Source: Halomonas halocynthiae DSM 14573
Lineage (GTDB): Bacteria; Pseudomonadota; Gammaproteobacteria; Pseudomonadales; Halomonadaceae
Assembly (NCBI RefSeq): GCF_000425725.1
Contig: NZ_KE384439.1
Span: 690,934-754,933 of the forward strand
Length of the DNA: 64,000 nucleotides
Direction: 5' to 3'
The notes under the pieces: model-generated
The model's database searches: none
Seen by the model: the letters and a program-made list of their open reading frames with translations, nothing else
Told to the model about the DNA's origin: nothing
Shown: positions 11,075 through 20,443 of the stretch, one piece after another
Position numbering within the stretch: position 1 is the stretch's first letter
Layout of the letters: each line of letters opens with the position of its first letter
Translations under genes and position numbers: made by a program

Positions 11075-12196
11075 ATGCCAAACACTGCAACACCGGGTGA
11101 TTTGATCAAAAACGGTGATAATTTGATGGCCGTTGGCGACTGGACGCTGGCCAACTATCAGCGCCTTTGCCGTGTGATCACTACCAACAAAGCCAACCCT
11201 CAGCGGCTCGACCTAAGCGGCATTGGTACGCTGGATACCTGCGGTGCTGAAGTGCTGGGCAGACTGGTCGGGGCGGAACAACTCGAAGCCGTCGACCACT
11301 GGGCGATCGAGCTGCCAGCGTCTCGACGCGCCCTGCTACGCACAGTAGGCGAGGCCATGAACAACATGGCCGGCCCCGCCCCAGCCGAGACACACCGCTT
11401 ACTACACTGGCTGGACGATTTGGGCGCTCATGTCGTCGCGCTTTGCCAGCAGCAGATTATGTTGCTTGGGTTCATCGGCCAGGTACTGACCGGCTTCGCT
11501 ACCACCGCTTGGCGACCATCTCGCTGGCGTATTACCTCAGTGGTGGCACAGCTACAGCAAACCGGCCTCAACGCCTTACCGATTGTCGCCTTGCTAACCT
11601 TCATGGTAGGCGCGGTTGTCGCCTTTCTTGGCGCCACCGTTCTCACCGACTTTGGCGCGACTATCTATACGGTTAATCTGGTCGCTTTTGCTTTTCTCCG
11701 CGAGTTCGGTGTGCTGTTGGCCGCGATTATGCTCGCCGGTCGTACGGCTAGCGCCTTTACTGCACAGATCGGCTCCATGAAGGCCAATGAAGAACTCGAT
11801 GCGCTTAGTTCAATCGGGCTTCCTCCCATGGAGCTACTGGTATTACCTCGCGTACTGGCCATGATCATCGCCCTGCCTATTCTCACTTTTGTCGGCATCT
11901 TATGCGGCCTGCTGGGCGGCGCACTGGTATGCCTGGTAGCACTGGATATTTCATTGCTGCAGTTTGCTACCATTCTGAGCAGTGAAATCGGAGTGACCAA
12001 CTATATCGTGGGAATTGCCAAAGCACCGCTGTTTGCTTTCGTCGTGGCAGTGATTGGTTGCCTCGAAGGTTTCAAGGTCAGCGGCAGCGCGCAATCAGTC
12101 GGCGAGCACACAACGTCGAGTGTCGTGCAGTCGATTTTCATGGTCATTCTCATTGATGCATTGGCCGCACTGTTTCTGATGGAGATGGGCTGGTGA
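11075..12196 (+). CDS. MlaE-family ABC permease with N-terminal STAS-like domain
   Basis: 373 residues. Residues about 1-100 resemble a STAS/MlaB-type domain (LDLSGIGTLDTCGAEVLGRL). Residues about 115-373 are the MlaE permease with several membrane helices and the conserved EFGVLLAAIMLAGRTASAF and IGSMKANEELDAL motifs. It is the first gene of a five-gene operon for MCE-type lipid transport across the envelope, and its stop overlaps the next start. The separate MlaB and MlaC genes of the classical mla operon are absent; the fused domain probably replaces MlaB. Confidence 0.88.
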   Translation: MPNTATPGDLIKNGDNLMAVGDWTLANYQRLCRVITTNKANPQRLDLSGIGTLDTCGAEVLGRLVGAEQLEAVDHWAIELPASRRALLRTVGEAMNNMAGPAPAETHRLLHWLDDLGAHVVALCQQQIMLLGFIGQVLTGFATTAWRPSRWRITSVVAQLQQTGLNALPIVALLTFMVGAVVAFLGATVLTDFGATIYTVNLVAFAFLREFGVLLAAIMLAGRTASAFTAQIGSMKANEELDALSSIGLPPMELLVLPRVLAMIIALPILTFVGILCGLLGGALVCLVALDISLLQFATILSSEIGVTNYIVGIAKAPLFAFVVAVIGCLEGFKVSGSAQSVGEHTTSSVVQSIFMVILIDALAALFLMEMGW

Positions 12197-12987
12197 CGGA
12201 GCCGGTTATTCGCATTCGCGACCTAGACAATCGATTTGGCACGCACCAGGTTCACAAAAACCTCGACCTGGAGTTGTTTCGTGGCGAAATATTAGGGGTT
12301 GTTGGTGGCTCGGGCACGGGCAAGTCTGTCTTGCTACGCAGCATTGTTGGCTTAATCAAACCCTATGCGGGCAACATTGAGGTGTTTGGCAAACCACTGC
12401 TTGCCCTCCCCGACGCCGAACGCTCACAGGTAGAACGCCGTTTCGGCGTGCTGTTTCAGCAAGGTGCGTTATTTAGCTCGCTCAACCTGCAAGAAAATGT
12501 TGCCCTGCCGTTAATTGAACATATCGGCCTCAGCCGTGCCGATGCGGAGTCTTTGGCACGGCTCAAACTGTCGCTGGCTGGGCTACCGCCCGACGCGGCG
12601 ACAAAAATGCCCGCAGAACTCTCAGGTGGCATGATCAAGCGCGCGGCATTAGCCCGCGCCTTGGCGCTTGATCCTGAAGTTCTGTTTCTTGACGAGCCCA
12701 CAGCAGGCCTTGACCCCATCGGTGCGGCCGCGTTTGACCGGCTAGTCATGACACTACGCGATGCACTGGGGCTAAGTGTCTTCCTGGTGACTCACGATCT
12801 AGACACGCTCTACACCGCCTGCGACCGAGTCGCTGTATTGTCTCAACGCCGCGTGCTGGTTGCCGATCGGCTTGAGGTGGTTGAAACAACCCCCGATGAC
12901 TGGATTGCCGATTACTTTCATGGCCCCCGTGGCCGCGCAGCCCTACTCGCATCTCAGCGGGCCGCCAGCGCTATCAAGGAGAAATGA
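12193..12987 (+). CDS. MlaF-like ABC transporter ATP-binding protein
   Basis: 264 residues from a GTG start that overlaps the upstream stop (GTGA). Walker A GGSGTGKSVLLRS, signature LSGGMIKRAALARAL and Walker B VLFLDEPTAGLDP are all present; the SGGM form of the signature is usual for MCE-transport ATPases. It energises the lipid transporter formed with the permease before it and the MCE protein after it. Confidence 0.92.
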   Translation: MTEPVIRIRDLDNRFGTHQVHKNLDLELFRGEILGVVGGSGTGKSVLLRSIVGLIKPYAGNIEVFGKPLLALPDAERSQVERRFGVLFQQGALFSSLNLQENVALPLIEHIGLSRADAESLARLKLSLAGLPPDAATKMPAELSGGMIKRAALARALALDPEVLFLDEPTAGLDPIGAAAFDRLVMTLRDALGLSVFLVTHDLDTLYTACDRVAVLSQRRVLVADRLEVVETTPDDWIADYFHGPRGRAALLASQRAASAIKEK

Positions 12988-13928
12988 TCATGGAACCCCG
13001 CGCCCATTATGTATTGATCGGCCTATTTACCGTGGTATCAGTGGTTGGCGCTTTGCTCTTCGCGCTGTGGATGGGTCGCGCCGATGCCGATAGCAACCAG
13101 AACTACTACGAGATCACCTTCAATCAGGCCGTCAGTGGCTTGGCGGTAGGTAATACAGTGCAATACAACGGCATTAAGGTCGGCAACGTCTCGGATCTTA
13201 GCCTTGACCCCGACAACCCTAGCAAGGTTCGAACAATCATTCGCGTTGCCAGCAACACCCCTGTGACAACTGATACACAAGCGCGCCTGACACTGGCCAA
13301 CATCACCGGCAGCATGAACATACAGCTTCAGGGCGGCACATCAGACAGCCCGAGATTACCAGGCACTCAACAGGAGCCAGGGCATATTCCAGCAGCCAGG
13401 TCGCCACTCAGTTCATTAATGGACAACAGCGAGTCGATGATTGCTGCCAGCAATAGGCTGCTATCTCAAGCTAACCAGCTGCTCTCAGACGAGAACGTCG
13501 CACGGGTATCAGAGATACTGATTAATGTTGACCGACTGACAAAAAGCCTAGCCGTTCAAAGCGAAAATGTTGAACCCCTGATCAGCGGGCTTGGTACCTT
13601 AACGACGCAGGCAGAACGGGCCATGGACAGCATCAATGCCGCAGGGGCAAGCGCCCGTGAGTTGCTCGACAACAGCGGCCAACAAGCAATGGACAGCGCC
13701 AGCCAAGCCATGCAATCGCTTGCCGAAGTTAGCCAAGACCTGCTTCAGATAGGCACTGAACACAGCGGAGATATCGACAGCGCCTTACGCGGCTTAGGCG
13801 GTATTGATCCTGCCATGCAAGAGCTACGCAACACACTCAGTAGCTTCAGCTTACTGTTGCGTCGGCTTAATGAAAACCCAACCCAAACCCTGCTGGGTGG
13901 CGACAGCCCTGAGGAGTTCAGGCCATGA
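12984..13928 (+). CDS. MlaD/MCE-domain lipid-binding protein
   Basis: 314 residues with a single N-terminal membrane anchor (about residues 9-29). A single MCE domain follows (about 40-120; FNQAVSGLAVGNTVQYNGIKVG, then ANITGSMNIQLQGG), and a long helical tail runs to residue 314. It should sit in the periplasm as a hexamer and pass phospholipid to or from the ABC complex. The start codon overlaps the preceding stop (ATGA). A second ATG six bases on (12990) is possible. Confidence 0.9.
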   Translation: MIMEPRAHYVLIGLFTVVSVVGALLFALWMGRADADSNQNYYEITFNQAVSGLAVGNTVQYNGIKVGNVSDLSLDPDNPSKVRTIIRVASNTPVTTDTQARLTLANITGSMNIQLQGGTSDSPRLPGTQQEPGHIPAARSPLSSLMDNSESMIAASNRLLSQANQLLSDENVARVSEILINVDRLTKSLAVQSENVEPLISGLGTLTTQAERAMDSINAAGASARELLDNSGQQAMDSASQAMQSLAEVSQDLLQIGTEHSGDIDSALRGLGGIDPAMQELRNTLSSFSLLLRRLNENPTQTLLGGDSPEEFRP

Positions 13929-14605
13929 CTCAACCCATACCGTCGACGCGACGCATCCCCGTTGCGGCGTTACTAACAGCGCTTGCCATTAGCCTATTGC
14001 TGTCGGCTTGCAATGTATTACCACGAGCCACACCGCTAAGAACCTTCACCTTGCCGGACGCATCGCTGGCGGCACCTACTCAGGCCAGCCACTACCCAGC
14101 AGACTCAACGCTTTCTCTCACCCTTAGGGTTGATACACCCAACGCTAATGCCTTACTCGATGGCGTTCGCATGCTCGTTCAACCTGACAGCGAAGAAATT
14201 CAAGTCTATGGCGGAACGCGTTGGAAAGACCGTGCTCCAGTATTAATTCAAAACCGTTTGATCAGCGCACTGCGACAGGACGGCCGCCTCCAAGCCGTTA
14301 TCAGCAGCAACAGCCCGGCCAGCAGCAATGTATTACTTAGCTCAACGCTGACTGGCTTCCAGAGCCGTTATAACGCCAATAGCCCTGACACTCCGCCTGA
14401 TGCCGTCATCGAGCTAGACGCCCAGTTGATTGATTCAGGCCGAGGTCGTGTCATCGCCACACAGCGCTTCAGCGTTCGCCAAGCCGCAAGCGATGAAAGC
14501 GTTGAGGCTGTCGTTCGCGCCTTCGGTAACGCCGCGAGCCAACTTGACCAACAGGTGGTTGAATGGACAATTACCCAGCTTAACCACCGCAGTGTGCGAC
14601 CATGA
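13925..14605 (+). CDS. ABC-type transport auxiliary lipoprotein (PqiC/LptE-like fold family)
   Basis: 226 residues with a lipoprotein signal: basic N-terminus, hydrophobic core and lipobox LLSAC around residue 28. The rest matches the ABC_trans_aux family (RTFTLPD near the N-terminus, VQVYGGTRWKDRAPVLIQN-type motif seen as IQVYGGTRWKDRAPV). It is presumably the outer-membrane partner of the MCE transporter. The start overlaps the MCE gene by four bases. Confidence 0.87.
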   Translation: MTQPIPSTRRIPVAALLTALAISLLLSACNVLPRATPLRTFTLPDASLAAPTQASHYPADSTLSLTLRVDTPNANALLDGVRMLVQPDSEEIQVYGGTRWKDRAPVLIQNRLISALRQDGRLQAVISSNSPASSNVLLSSTLTGFQSRYNANSPDTPPDAVIELDAQLIDSGRGRVIATQRFSVRQAASDESVEAVVRAFGNAASQLDQQVVEWTITQLNHRSVRP

Positions 14606-15045
14606 CAACAACATCATCCCCTTCGCCGGCGCTAAGCCCGCGTCAGTATCGTGACACTGACTTTCCGCGCCTGCGTGAGCTGTGGTTACGCTGCTTCCCC
14701 GATTACACCGGCTACAACGCCCCTGAGGTTATTGTTGCCAACAAACTGGCTGTCGATGATCTGCTTTATGTGATCGATGACGGCGAAGCGCTCATTGGCA
14801 GCTGCATGATTGGTTATGACGGTCATCGCGGCTGGCTGTATTCCATCGCCGTTGCCCCAGAGTATCAAGGCGAGGGGCTTGGCAAACGGGTAGTCGAGTT
14901 CGCCGTGGCTCGACTACGTGAGCTTGGCTGCGTCAAAGTCAACCTGCAGATTCGTGCCGGGAACGATTCCGTTGCGGCGTTCTACCAAACGTTAGGATTC
15001 GACTTAGAAGAACGCATCAGCATGGGAATGCGGCTAGACGGATAA
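14602..15045 (+). CDS. GNAT family N-acetyltransferase (YpeA-like)
   Basis: 147 residues covering one GNAT domain. The acetyl-CoA loop is in YSIAVAPEYQGEGLGKRVVE, with the downstream NLQIRAGNDSVAAFYQTLGF motif of YpeA/RimI-like enzymes. The start overlaps the lipoprotein stop by four bases, so it is the last gene of the MCE operon although its role there is unclear. A strong hairpin follows its stop. Confidence 0.85.
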   Translation: MTTTSSPSPALSPRQYRDTDFPRLRELWLRCFPDYTGYNAPEVIVANKLAVDDLLYVIDDGEALIGSCMIGYDGHRGWLYSIAVAPEYQGEGLGKRVVEFAVARLRELGCVKVNLQIRAGNDSVAAFYQTLGFDLEERISMGMRLDG

Positions 15046-15048
15046 CAC

Positions 15049-15075
15049 AAAACGCCACCTTTGAGGTGGCGTTTT
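15049..15075. terminator. Bidirectional intrinsic terminator
   Basis: Perfect 12-bp inverted repeat (AAAACGCCACCT / AGGTGGCGTTTT) with a TTG loop, so a T run follows the hairpin on both strands. It lies between the convergent acetyltransferase gene and cysK and can end both transcripts. Confidence 0.9.
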
Positions 15076-15103
15076 CAGCAATATGGCAACGGCTCTCATA
15101 TCG

Positions 15104-16075
15104 CTACTGAACGTTTTCTTCGTCGCCAAAGCGTCCTTCAAACAGAGCCGAAGACAAATAACGCTCAGCACTATCGGGCAACACCACCACGATATTCTTA
15201 CCTTTATGCTCCGGCTGCTTTGATACCCTGACAGCAGCCACCACCGCAGCGCCACAGGAAATACCACACAAGATGCCTTCTTCCTGCATCAGCCGATGCG
15301 TCATGGCGATAGCATCCTCGTTGCTGACCTGCTCCACCTGATCGATCATCGACATATCGAGGTTACCCGGAATAAACCCAGCGCCGAGGCCCTGAATCTT
15401 GTGCGGTGCAGGTTTGATATCCTGACCTTCACGCACCTGACTGATCACAGGCGAGTCACTAGGCTCCACCGCGACGGTCGTGATGGCTTTACCGCGCGTT
15501 TGCTTAATATAACGCGACACGCCACTCAAGGTGCCGCCAGTGCCCACACCAGAAACAAAGATATCAACCTGGCCGTCGGTATCATCCCAGATTTCGGGGC
15601 CTGTTGTGGTCTCGTGAATACGCGGGTTCGCCGGGTTTTCAAATTGCTGAGGCAGAAAGTAGCTATCGGGGTTAGTCGCCGCTAACTCCTCAGCCTTGGC
15701 GATCGCACCCGGCATGCCTTTAGCTGGCTCAGTCAGCACAATCTCAGCACCCAACGCCTTGAGTACCTTACGGCGCTCCAAGCTCATAGACGCTGGCATG
15801 GTCAGCACCATCTTGTAGCCACGGGCTGCCGCGACAAATGCTAAGGCAATACCCGTATTACCGCTGGTCGGCTCAATGATCGTCATTCCGGGCTTAAGCA
15901 CGCCGCGCTGCTCGGCATCCTTCACCATCGCCGCCCCAATCCGACACTTCACCGAATAAGCAGGGTTGCGCCCTTCAATCTTGGCCCAGATAGTCGCCCC
16001 ATCATTGACTCGGTTGAGCCGTACCAGCGGCGTGTTGCCGATGGACAATGAGTTGTCATCATAAATACGTGCCAT
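15104..16075 (-). CDS. cysK: Cysteine synthase A (O-acetylserine sulfhydrylase)
   Basis: 323 residues. The ATG at 16075 is chosen because an AAGGAG site lies 5 bases before it; the GTG six bases further upstream is unlikely. PLP lysine lies in [14 protein letters not shown] (about residue 40), the PLP-phosphate and substrate loops in [12 protein letters not shown] and [10 protein letters not shown], and the C-terminal [11 protein letters not shown] loop is present. The enzyme makes cysteine from O-acetylserine and sulfide. Confidence 0.95.
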   Translation of the reverse strand: MARIYDDNSLSIGNTPLVRLNRVNDGATIWAKIEGRNPAYSVKCRIGAAMVKDAEQRGVLKPGMTIIEPTSGNTGIALAFVAAARGYKMVLTMPASMSLERRKVLKALGAEIVLTEPAKGMPGAIAKAEELAATNPDSYFLPQQFENPANPRIHETTTGPEIWDDTDGQVDIFVSGVGTGGTLSGVSRYIKQTRGKAITTVAVEPSDSPVISQVREGQDIKPAPHKIQGLGAGFIPGNLDMSMIDQVEQVSNEDAIAMTHRLMQEEGILCGISCGAAVVAAVRVSKQPEHKGKNIVVVLPDSAERYLSSALFEGRFGDEENVQ

Positions 16076-16196
16076 GATCACTCCTTATTATTTACTTTGC
16101 TGTGCAGAATTGCTGCTTAGCACTGTGACTTAGAACTGCTGCTCAGAATTGTTGAGCACGCCCATGAACTCTTACCGGTAGTTTGTATCGATGAGC

Positions 16197-17228
16197 TTAC
16201 ACAGAATCAAAACCGCTCAATACATTGACCACGTTAATACCGATTTCTTCCACGGCATAACCGCCTTCCATCAAAAAAGTAGTTGGTAAGCCAGCATGCC
16301 CAAGACGCCGCCCCAGCTCACTGAAGTCATCACTGGTCAGCTTAAACTCACTGATTGGATCGTTTTCAAACGCATCCACACCCAATGAAACAATCAGCAG
16401 CTCACAGCCAAGCGCACGAATTTTTTCTAGCGCCTCATCCAAGGCCTGTGACCACACATCAAAACCACTCCCCCGCGCCATGGGGTAATTGAAATTAAAC
16501 CCCTTACCCGCGCCGACCCCACTCTCGTCAGCATGGCCCAAGTAATACGGAAAGCACTGTTTCGGGTCGCCATGCAGCGAGATAAACAGCACATCATCAC
16601 GCTCGTAGAAAATCTGCTGGGTGCCGTTACCGTGGTGGAAATCAACATCAAGAATCGCCACCCGCCGGCGCCCTTGGTCCAAGGCATATTGAGCCGCAAT
16701 AGCCGCATTATTGAAAAAACAATAACCACCAAACTGGTCAGTCGCTGCGTGGTGGCCCGGAGGACGACACAGACCAAAGCTCGGCTCACCTTTCGTTAAG
16801 GTATGTTTTACCGCACTCAACGCAACGTCTTTGCTCGCTTCAGCGGCTTCGAAGGTACCCTCACAGATCGAGGTATCGGCAGACAACGAATAATGACCCA
16901 GCCGCCCATCAATACACTCAGGAATTACCCGGCCTGGCATAGTGCGCGTTGGCCAAATCCAAGCAATCGCCTCACCTTCACGGCCCAACGCCTGCCATTC
17001 ATCCCAGCAGCTTTTCAGAAACTCGACATAATCACGGTCATGCACCGCTAACACCGGCGCTAAGCCGAAATCTTCCGGCTCGCGCACCTCCCCAAGCGCT
17101 CTATGCCGAACGTGTTTAAGTACCAGCTCAACCCGCTCGGGGCATTCGTAAGGCGTCACCAACTGGCCGCCATCCAGCTCAGTACGGGCACGACGACGCA
17201 AGGTCGCATCGCTATGGAAGGTCAACAT
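16197..17228 (-). CDS. Histone deacetylase family amidohydrolase (acetylpolyamine aminohydrolase-like)
   Basis: 343 residues starting at MLTFHSD (17228), with GGAT ahead of it; the 20 extra upstream codons have no family resemblance. Zinc and catalytic motifs are intact: RPPGHHA (His-His), LDVDFHHGNGTQQIF (metal Asp/His), SLGVDAFENDP (metal Asp) and the GGYAVEEIG tail. Bacterial members remove acetyl groups from acetylated polyamines or related amines. It is minus strand, upstream of a LysR gene, and near a predicted amine catabolic cluster. Acetylpolyamine is the most likely substrate but this is inference. Confidence 0.86.
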   Translation of the reverse strand: MLTFHSDATLRRRARTELDGGQLVTPYECPERVELVLKHVRHRALGEVREPEDFGLAPVLAVHDRDYVEFLKSCWDEWQALGREGEAIAWIWPTRTMPGRVIPECIDGRLGHYSLSADTSICEGTFEAAEASKDVALSAVKHTLTKGEPSFGLCRPPGHHAATDQFGGYCFFNNAAIAAQYALDQGRRRVAILDVDFHHGNGTQQIFYERDDVLFISLHGDPKQCFPYYLGHADESGVGAGKGFNFNYPMARGSGFDVWSQALDEALEKIRALGCELLIVSLGVDAFENDPISEFKLTSDDFSELGRRLGHAGLPTTFLMEGGYAVEEIGINVVNVLSGFDSV

Positions 17229-17343
17229 TCGAGGTATCCTGAAACAAAGAAAAGTAAGTGAACATCCTGACCGTACATCATACGCCATCCCATTGATTCA
17301 TATTGCACTTACCACCGCAAGCAATGGCCTAGAGCCAAGCTAA

Positions 17344-18252
17344 CTAAGCATATGCTTTGAGCAACTCACTCCCACTCTCGCGAATAAATTCCAGCACTTG
17401 GGCCTGCTTCCAGTCGTCCCGATAAACAAGCCCAAAACTGAAGCTTATCTCAGAGGCAAACGGTCGCATGACAACACTATCGTTATTGGCTAACTGGTCC
17501 ATTGCAGTGATCGGATTCATCACACTGATCCCCACGCCATTAGCTACCAACGCCGTAATCGCACCAATGTTAGCCTCCGTCTTGCCAGCAATATTGACTC
17601 CATGGCTCGCCGCTAAGCTCAACAGAGGATTCGCTCCCACATGAGACTGGTGACTAATCACCAGATGCTCGTTTTTAAGATCTTCAATCGTCACTTGAGA
17701 CTTTTTACTCAACGGATGCCCACTCGGTAATAAACAGCGTGCCGGTGTGGTCAACCATTCTTCAATCCGCAACATTCGCGAGCTTGCCGGCAGTGTCACA
17801 AAGCCGATATCGGCATGGCCAGACTCCACATCACGTAACACATCATGGCTCGACATCATGTCCAAACGGATACTGAAACCACGGTTCCTCTCAAGCAGCT
17901 TAGCAATCAATCGCGGCACAAAACCAAATGACAAACCAGGAATAGCGGCCACTCTAAGCCGCGAAACCCCAAACTCCTTGAGCGCCAGCACACTGTGACG
18001 AAGCTCTTCAACATTTCCCATTAAACGCAATATTTCCTCATACAACTCCCGCGCTTCAGGAGTTGCCACCAAGCGGTTCTTTTCACGCAAAAACAGACCA
18101 AGCCCGAGATTACTCTCCAGTTGAGCCAGCGACCGGCTAACACCCGATTGCGTAATGTTCAGAATTCTCGCTGCCTGAGAAGCCGTACCCGCTTCAAATA
18201 ATGTTTTAAAAATCACCAATGACTTCAGAGAGTCTATCGAAATATCTGCCAT
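17344..18252 (-). CDS. LysR-type transcriptional regulator
   Basis: 302 residues. The N-terminal winged HTH (TASQAARILNITQSGVSRSLAQLESNLG) is typical, followed by a LysR substrate-binding domain. It is transcribed divergently from the aminotransferase at 18359 with a 106-base gap, the classical arrangement for a LysR protein controlling the adjacent catabolic operon (18.4-27.4 kb). The effector is unknown. Confidence 0.9.
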   Translation of the reverse strand: MADISIDSLKSLVIFKTLFEAGTASQAARILNITQSGVSRSLAQLESNLGLGLFLREKNRLVATPEARELYEEILRLMGNVEELRHSVLALKEFGVSRLRVAAIPGLSFGFVPRLIAKLLERNRGFSIRLDMMSSHDVLRDVESGHADIGFVTLPASSRMLRIEEWLTTPARCLLPSGHPLSKKSQVTIEDLKNEHLVISHQSHVGANPLLSLAASHGVNIAGKTEANIGAITALVANGVGISVMNPITAMDQLANNDSVVMRPFASEISFSFGLVYRDDWKQAQVLEFIRESGSELLKAYA

Positions 18253-18358
18253 GACTAAAACTCATTAAATTCGTTAAAAACATCATATATTGAAATAACT
18301 ATCGATTGCTATCTAGACTAAACGCATTCCAAATAATTAATGACAACGGACAGGCAAA

Positions 18359-19735
18359 ATGACGACTTCCCCGCTATTTTACCAGGCTGGCCCGCCCAAC
18401 CCAGAAGTAAGTCACGGCAAAGGCGTCTTTCTGTGGGATACCCAAGGCAAGGAATATCTCGACGGTTGCTCCGGGGCCATTTCTTGCAATCTCGGCCACG
18501 CACATCCAGCCATGCACAAGGCTATGCTCGAACAACTGGACCGCGTTGCCTTTACCTATCGCACCCAGTTCGAAAATGCTCCAGCCGTCGAGTTAGCCCA
18601 AGCTCTAGTCGATATGACCGATGGGAAGCTAGATAAAGTATTTTTTGTTTCCAGCGGATCCGAAGCTGTTGAGTCAGCTCAGAAGCTAGCGCGCCAGTAT
18701 TTTGTCGCGACTGGCCAGCCTCAACGCCGTCACTTTGTCTCACTGCGCCCGTCCTATCATGGCAGCACCCTAGGTGCCTTAGGCCTAACCGGATACGAGC
18801 CGCTAGAAGCTCCCTTCGCAGACATCACTAATGGCTCAATTAAGGTGCCCGGACCTGATTTTTACCGCCACCAGGACGGCAACCAAGACGCCCATATCGC
18901 CCGAATACTCAAAGAGACTCGCGCCCAGATAGACACTGCCGGAAGTGACAGCATCATTGCCATCGTCATTGAACCGGTAGGCGGTGCGAGCACAGGTGGC
19001 CGCTTAGTAGATCGTACTTACTTAAAAGGACTACGCGAGCTCTGTGATGAGATCGGTTGCTTGCTGATTTATGACGAGGTGCTGTGCGGTATCGGCCGTA
19101 CCGGCACCTGGTTTGCCTATCAGCAATGGGGGGTGGCGCCAGACCTGTTGACCACCGCCAAAGGCTTGGGCGCAGGCTATTACCCAGTCGGTGCCTTGCT
19201 TAGCCGCGCACCAATTGTCGACGCGGTAATGGCCAATGGAGGATTCCAGCATGGCCACACCTATGCCGGCAACCCACTGGCTTGTGCTACCGGCTTAGCC
19301 GCCATTCGTACTATTCAGAGCGCACAGCTGCTGGACAACGTGATTGTTCGCGGAAAACAGCTTAAACAAGGGCTCAAAGCGCTCCAGCAGCGCTTTGACT
19401 GGATTGGTGATGTACGTGGTACTGGCCTGCTATGGGGCGTAGAACTGGTCATCGATCCAGATACCAGGGCTGCTTTTCCTGCCGATGCCAACCTGTTCGC
19501 AAAGGCCACCGCTACCGCCAAACAAGAAGGCTTACTGATCTACCCGCGTCGCACACTTAACGGTGTGGCCGGAGACCACTTCCTAGTAAGTCCACCGTTC
19601 ATCATCAGCGAAGACGAAACGGTGCTGCTGCTTGAGCGACTCGAACGCGCGCTGACACGTCTTGATCGTGAGGTTATCTCATCACTGCGCGATGCACATA
19701 ACTCAAACGAATACGCCACCAGCATTACAGACTGA
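18359..19735 (+). CDS. Class III aminotransferase (YodT-like; predicted beta-amino-acid transaminase)
   Basis: 458 residues, PLP-dependent fold type I. SSGSEAVESAQKLAR binds the PLP phosphate, LIYDEVLCGIGRTG carries the PLP-ring aspartate and LTTAKGLGAGYYPVGA the Schiff-base lysine. It is the first gene of an operon with CoA-transferase, M20 deacylase and thiolase genes. In such a setting it should convert an amino acid with a beta-amino group into a 3-oxo acid, the substrate type of the next enzymes. The order aminotransferase - CoA-T - CoA-T - deacylase is that recalled for B. subtilis yodT-S-R-Q. The exact substrate cannot be read from sequence. Confidence 0.87.
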   Translation: MTTSPLFYQAGPPNPEVSHGKGVFLWDTQGKEYLDGCSGAISCNLGHAHPAMHKAMLEQLDRVAFTYRTQFENAPAVELAQALVDMTDGKLDKVFFVSSGSEAVESAQKLARQYFVATGQPQRRHFVSLRPSYHGSTLGALGLTGYEPLEAPFADITNGSIKVPGPDFYRHQDGNQDAHIARILKETRAQIDTAGSDSIIAIVIEPVGGASTGGRLVDRTYLKGLRELCDEIGCLLIYDEVLCGIGRTGTWFAYQQWGVAPDLLTTAKGLGAGYYPVGALLSRAPIVDAVMANGGFQHGHTYAGNPLACATGLAAIRTIQSAQLLDNVIVRGKQLKQGLKALQQRFDWIGDVRGTGLLWGVELVIDPDTRAAFPADANLFAKATATAKQEGLLIYPRRTLNGVAGDHFLVSPPFIISEDETVLLLERLERALTRLDREVISSLRDAHNSNEYATSITD

Positions 19736-19741
19736 GACCCC

Positions 19742-20443
19742 ATGACTCGACTCAATGAAAAACATGTAGCGATTGAGGCCGCCATTGCTCAGATCAGTGA
19801 TGGCGCCTCAATTATGGTCGGTGGCTTCGGCTCACCCGGCACCCCCTTCGCCCTGCTCGATGAACTGCTCAAGCAGGGCCAGAAGCACCTCACACTCATT
19901 AAAAATGATGCCAACGAGTCAGATATCGGCATCGGAAAACTCATCAGTGCCGGTCGCGTTGACCGTCTAGTCACCTCACACATTGGTTTAAATCGAGTGG
20001 CTATCGATGAAATGAACGCTGGTCGCCTAAGCGTGGAGATTTACCCGCAGGGGCTACTGGCCGAAAAAATTCGCAGTGCTGGCGCGGGCCATTATGGCTT
20101 CCTGACCGACATCGGTATCGGCACAGAAATCGGCGAAGGACGCCAGGAAGTCGAATGTGACGGCCAAAGATGGGCCATCGAGCCGGCCATTCATGCCGAT
20201 TTCGCCCTGATTCATGCTGACTTGGCCGACCACTACGGCAACCTTATCTATCGCGGTACCGCCATTAATTTCAATCCGCTAATGGCAATGGCCGCCGAAC
20301 ACGTGATAGCCCAGACCTTCCATATTGAGGCACCTGGCAACCTGGTCCCTGAGCAGATTCATACGCCCTGCGCTTTTGTCAGTCAGGTCATCCAAGTCGA
20401 CCCAGCCACCAGCGAACAAGGAAGGCGTCAACATGACAACTGA
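19742..20443 (+). CDS. 3-oxoacid CoA-transferase subunit A
   Basis: 233 residues of the SCOT/AtoD alpha-subunit family with the GGFGSPGTPFALLDELL glycine loop near the N-terminus. It pairs with the beta subunit that overlaps its 3' end by 11 bases. Together they should move CoA from acetyl- or succinyl-CoA onto the 3-oxo acid made by the upstream transaminase. Confidence 0.9.
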   Translation: MTRLNEKHVAIEAAIAQISDGASIMVGGFGSPGTPFALLDELLKQGQKHLTLIKNDANESDIGIGKLISAGRVDRLVTSHIGLNRVAIDEMNAGRLSVEIYPQGLLAEKIRSAGAGHYGFLTDIGIGTEIGEGRQEVECDGQRWAIEPAIHADFALIHADLADHYGNLIYRGTAINFNPLMAMAAEHVIAQTFHIEAPGNLVPEQIHTPCAFVSQVIQVDPATSEQGRRQHDN

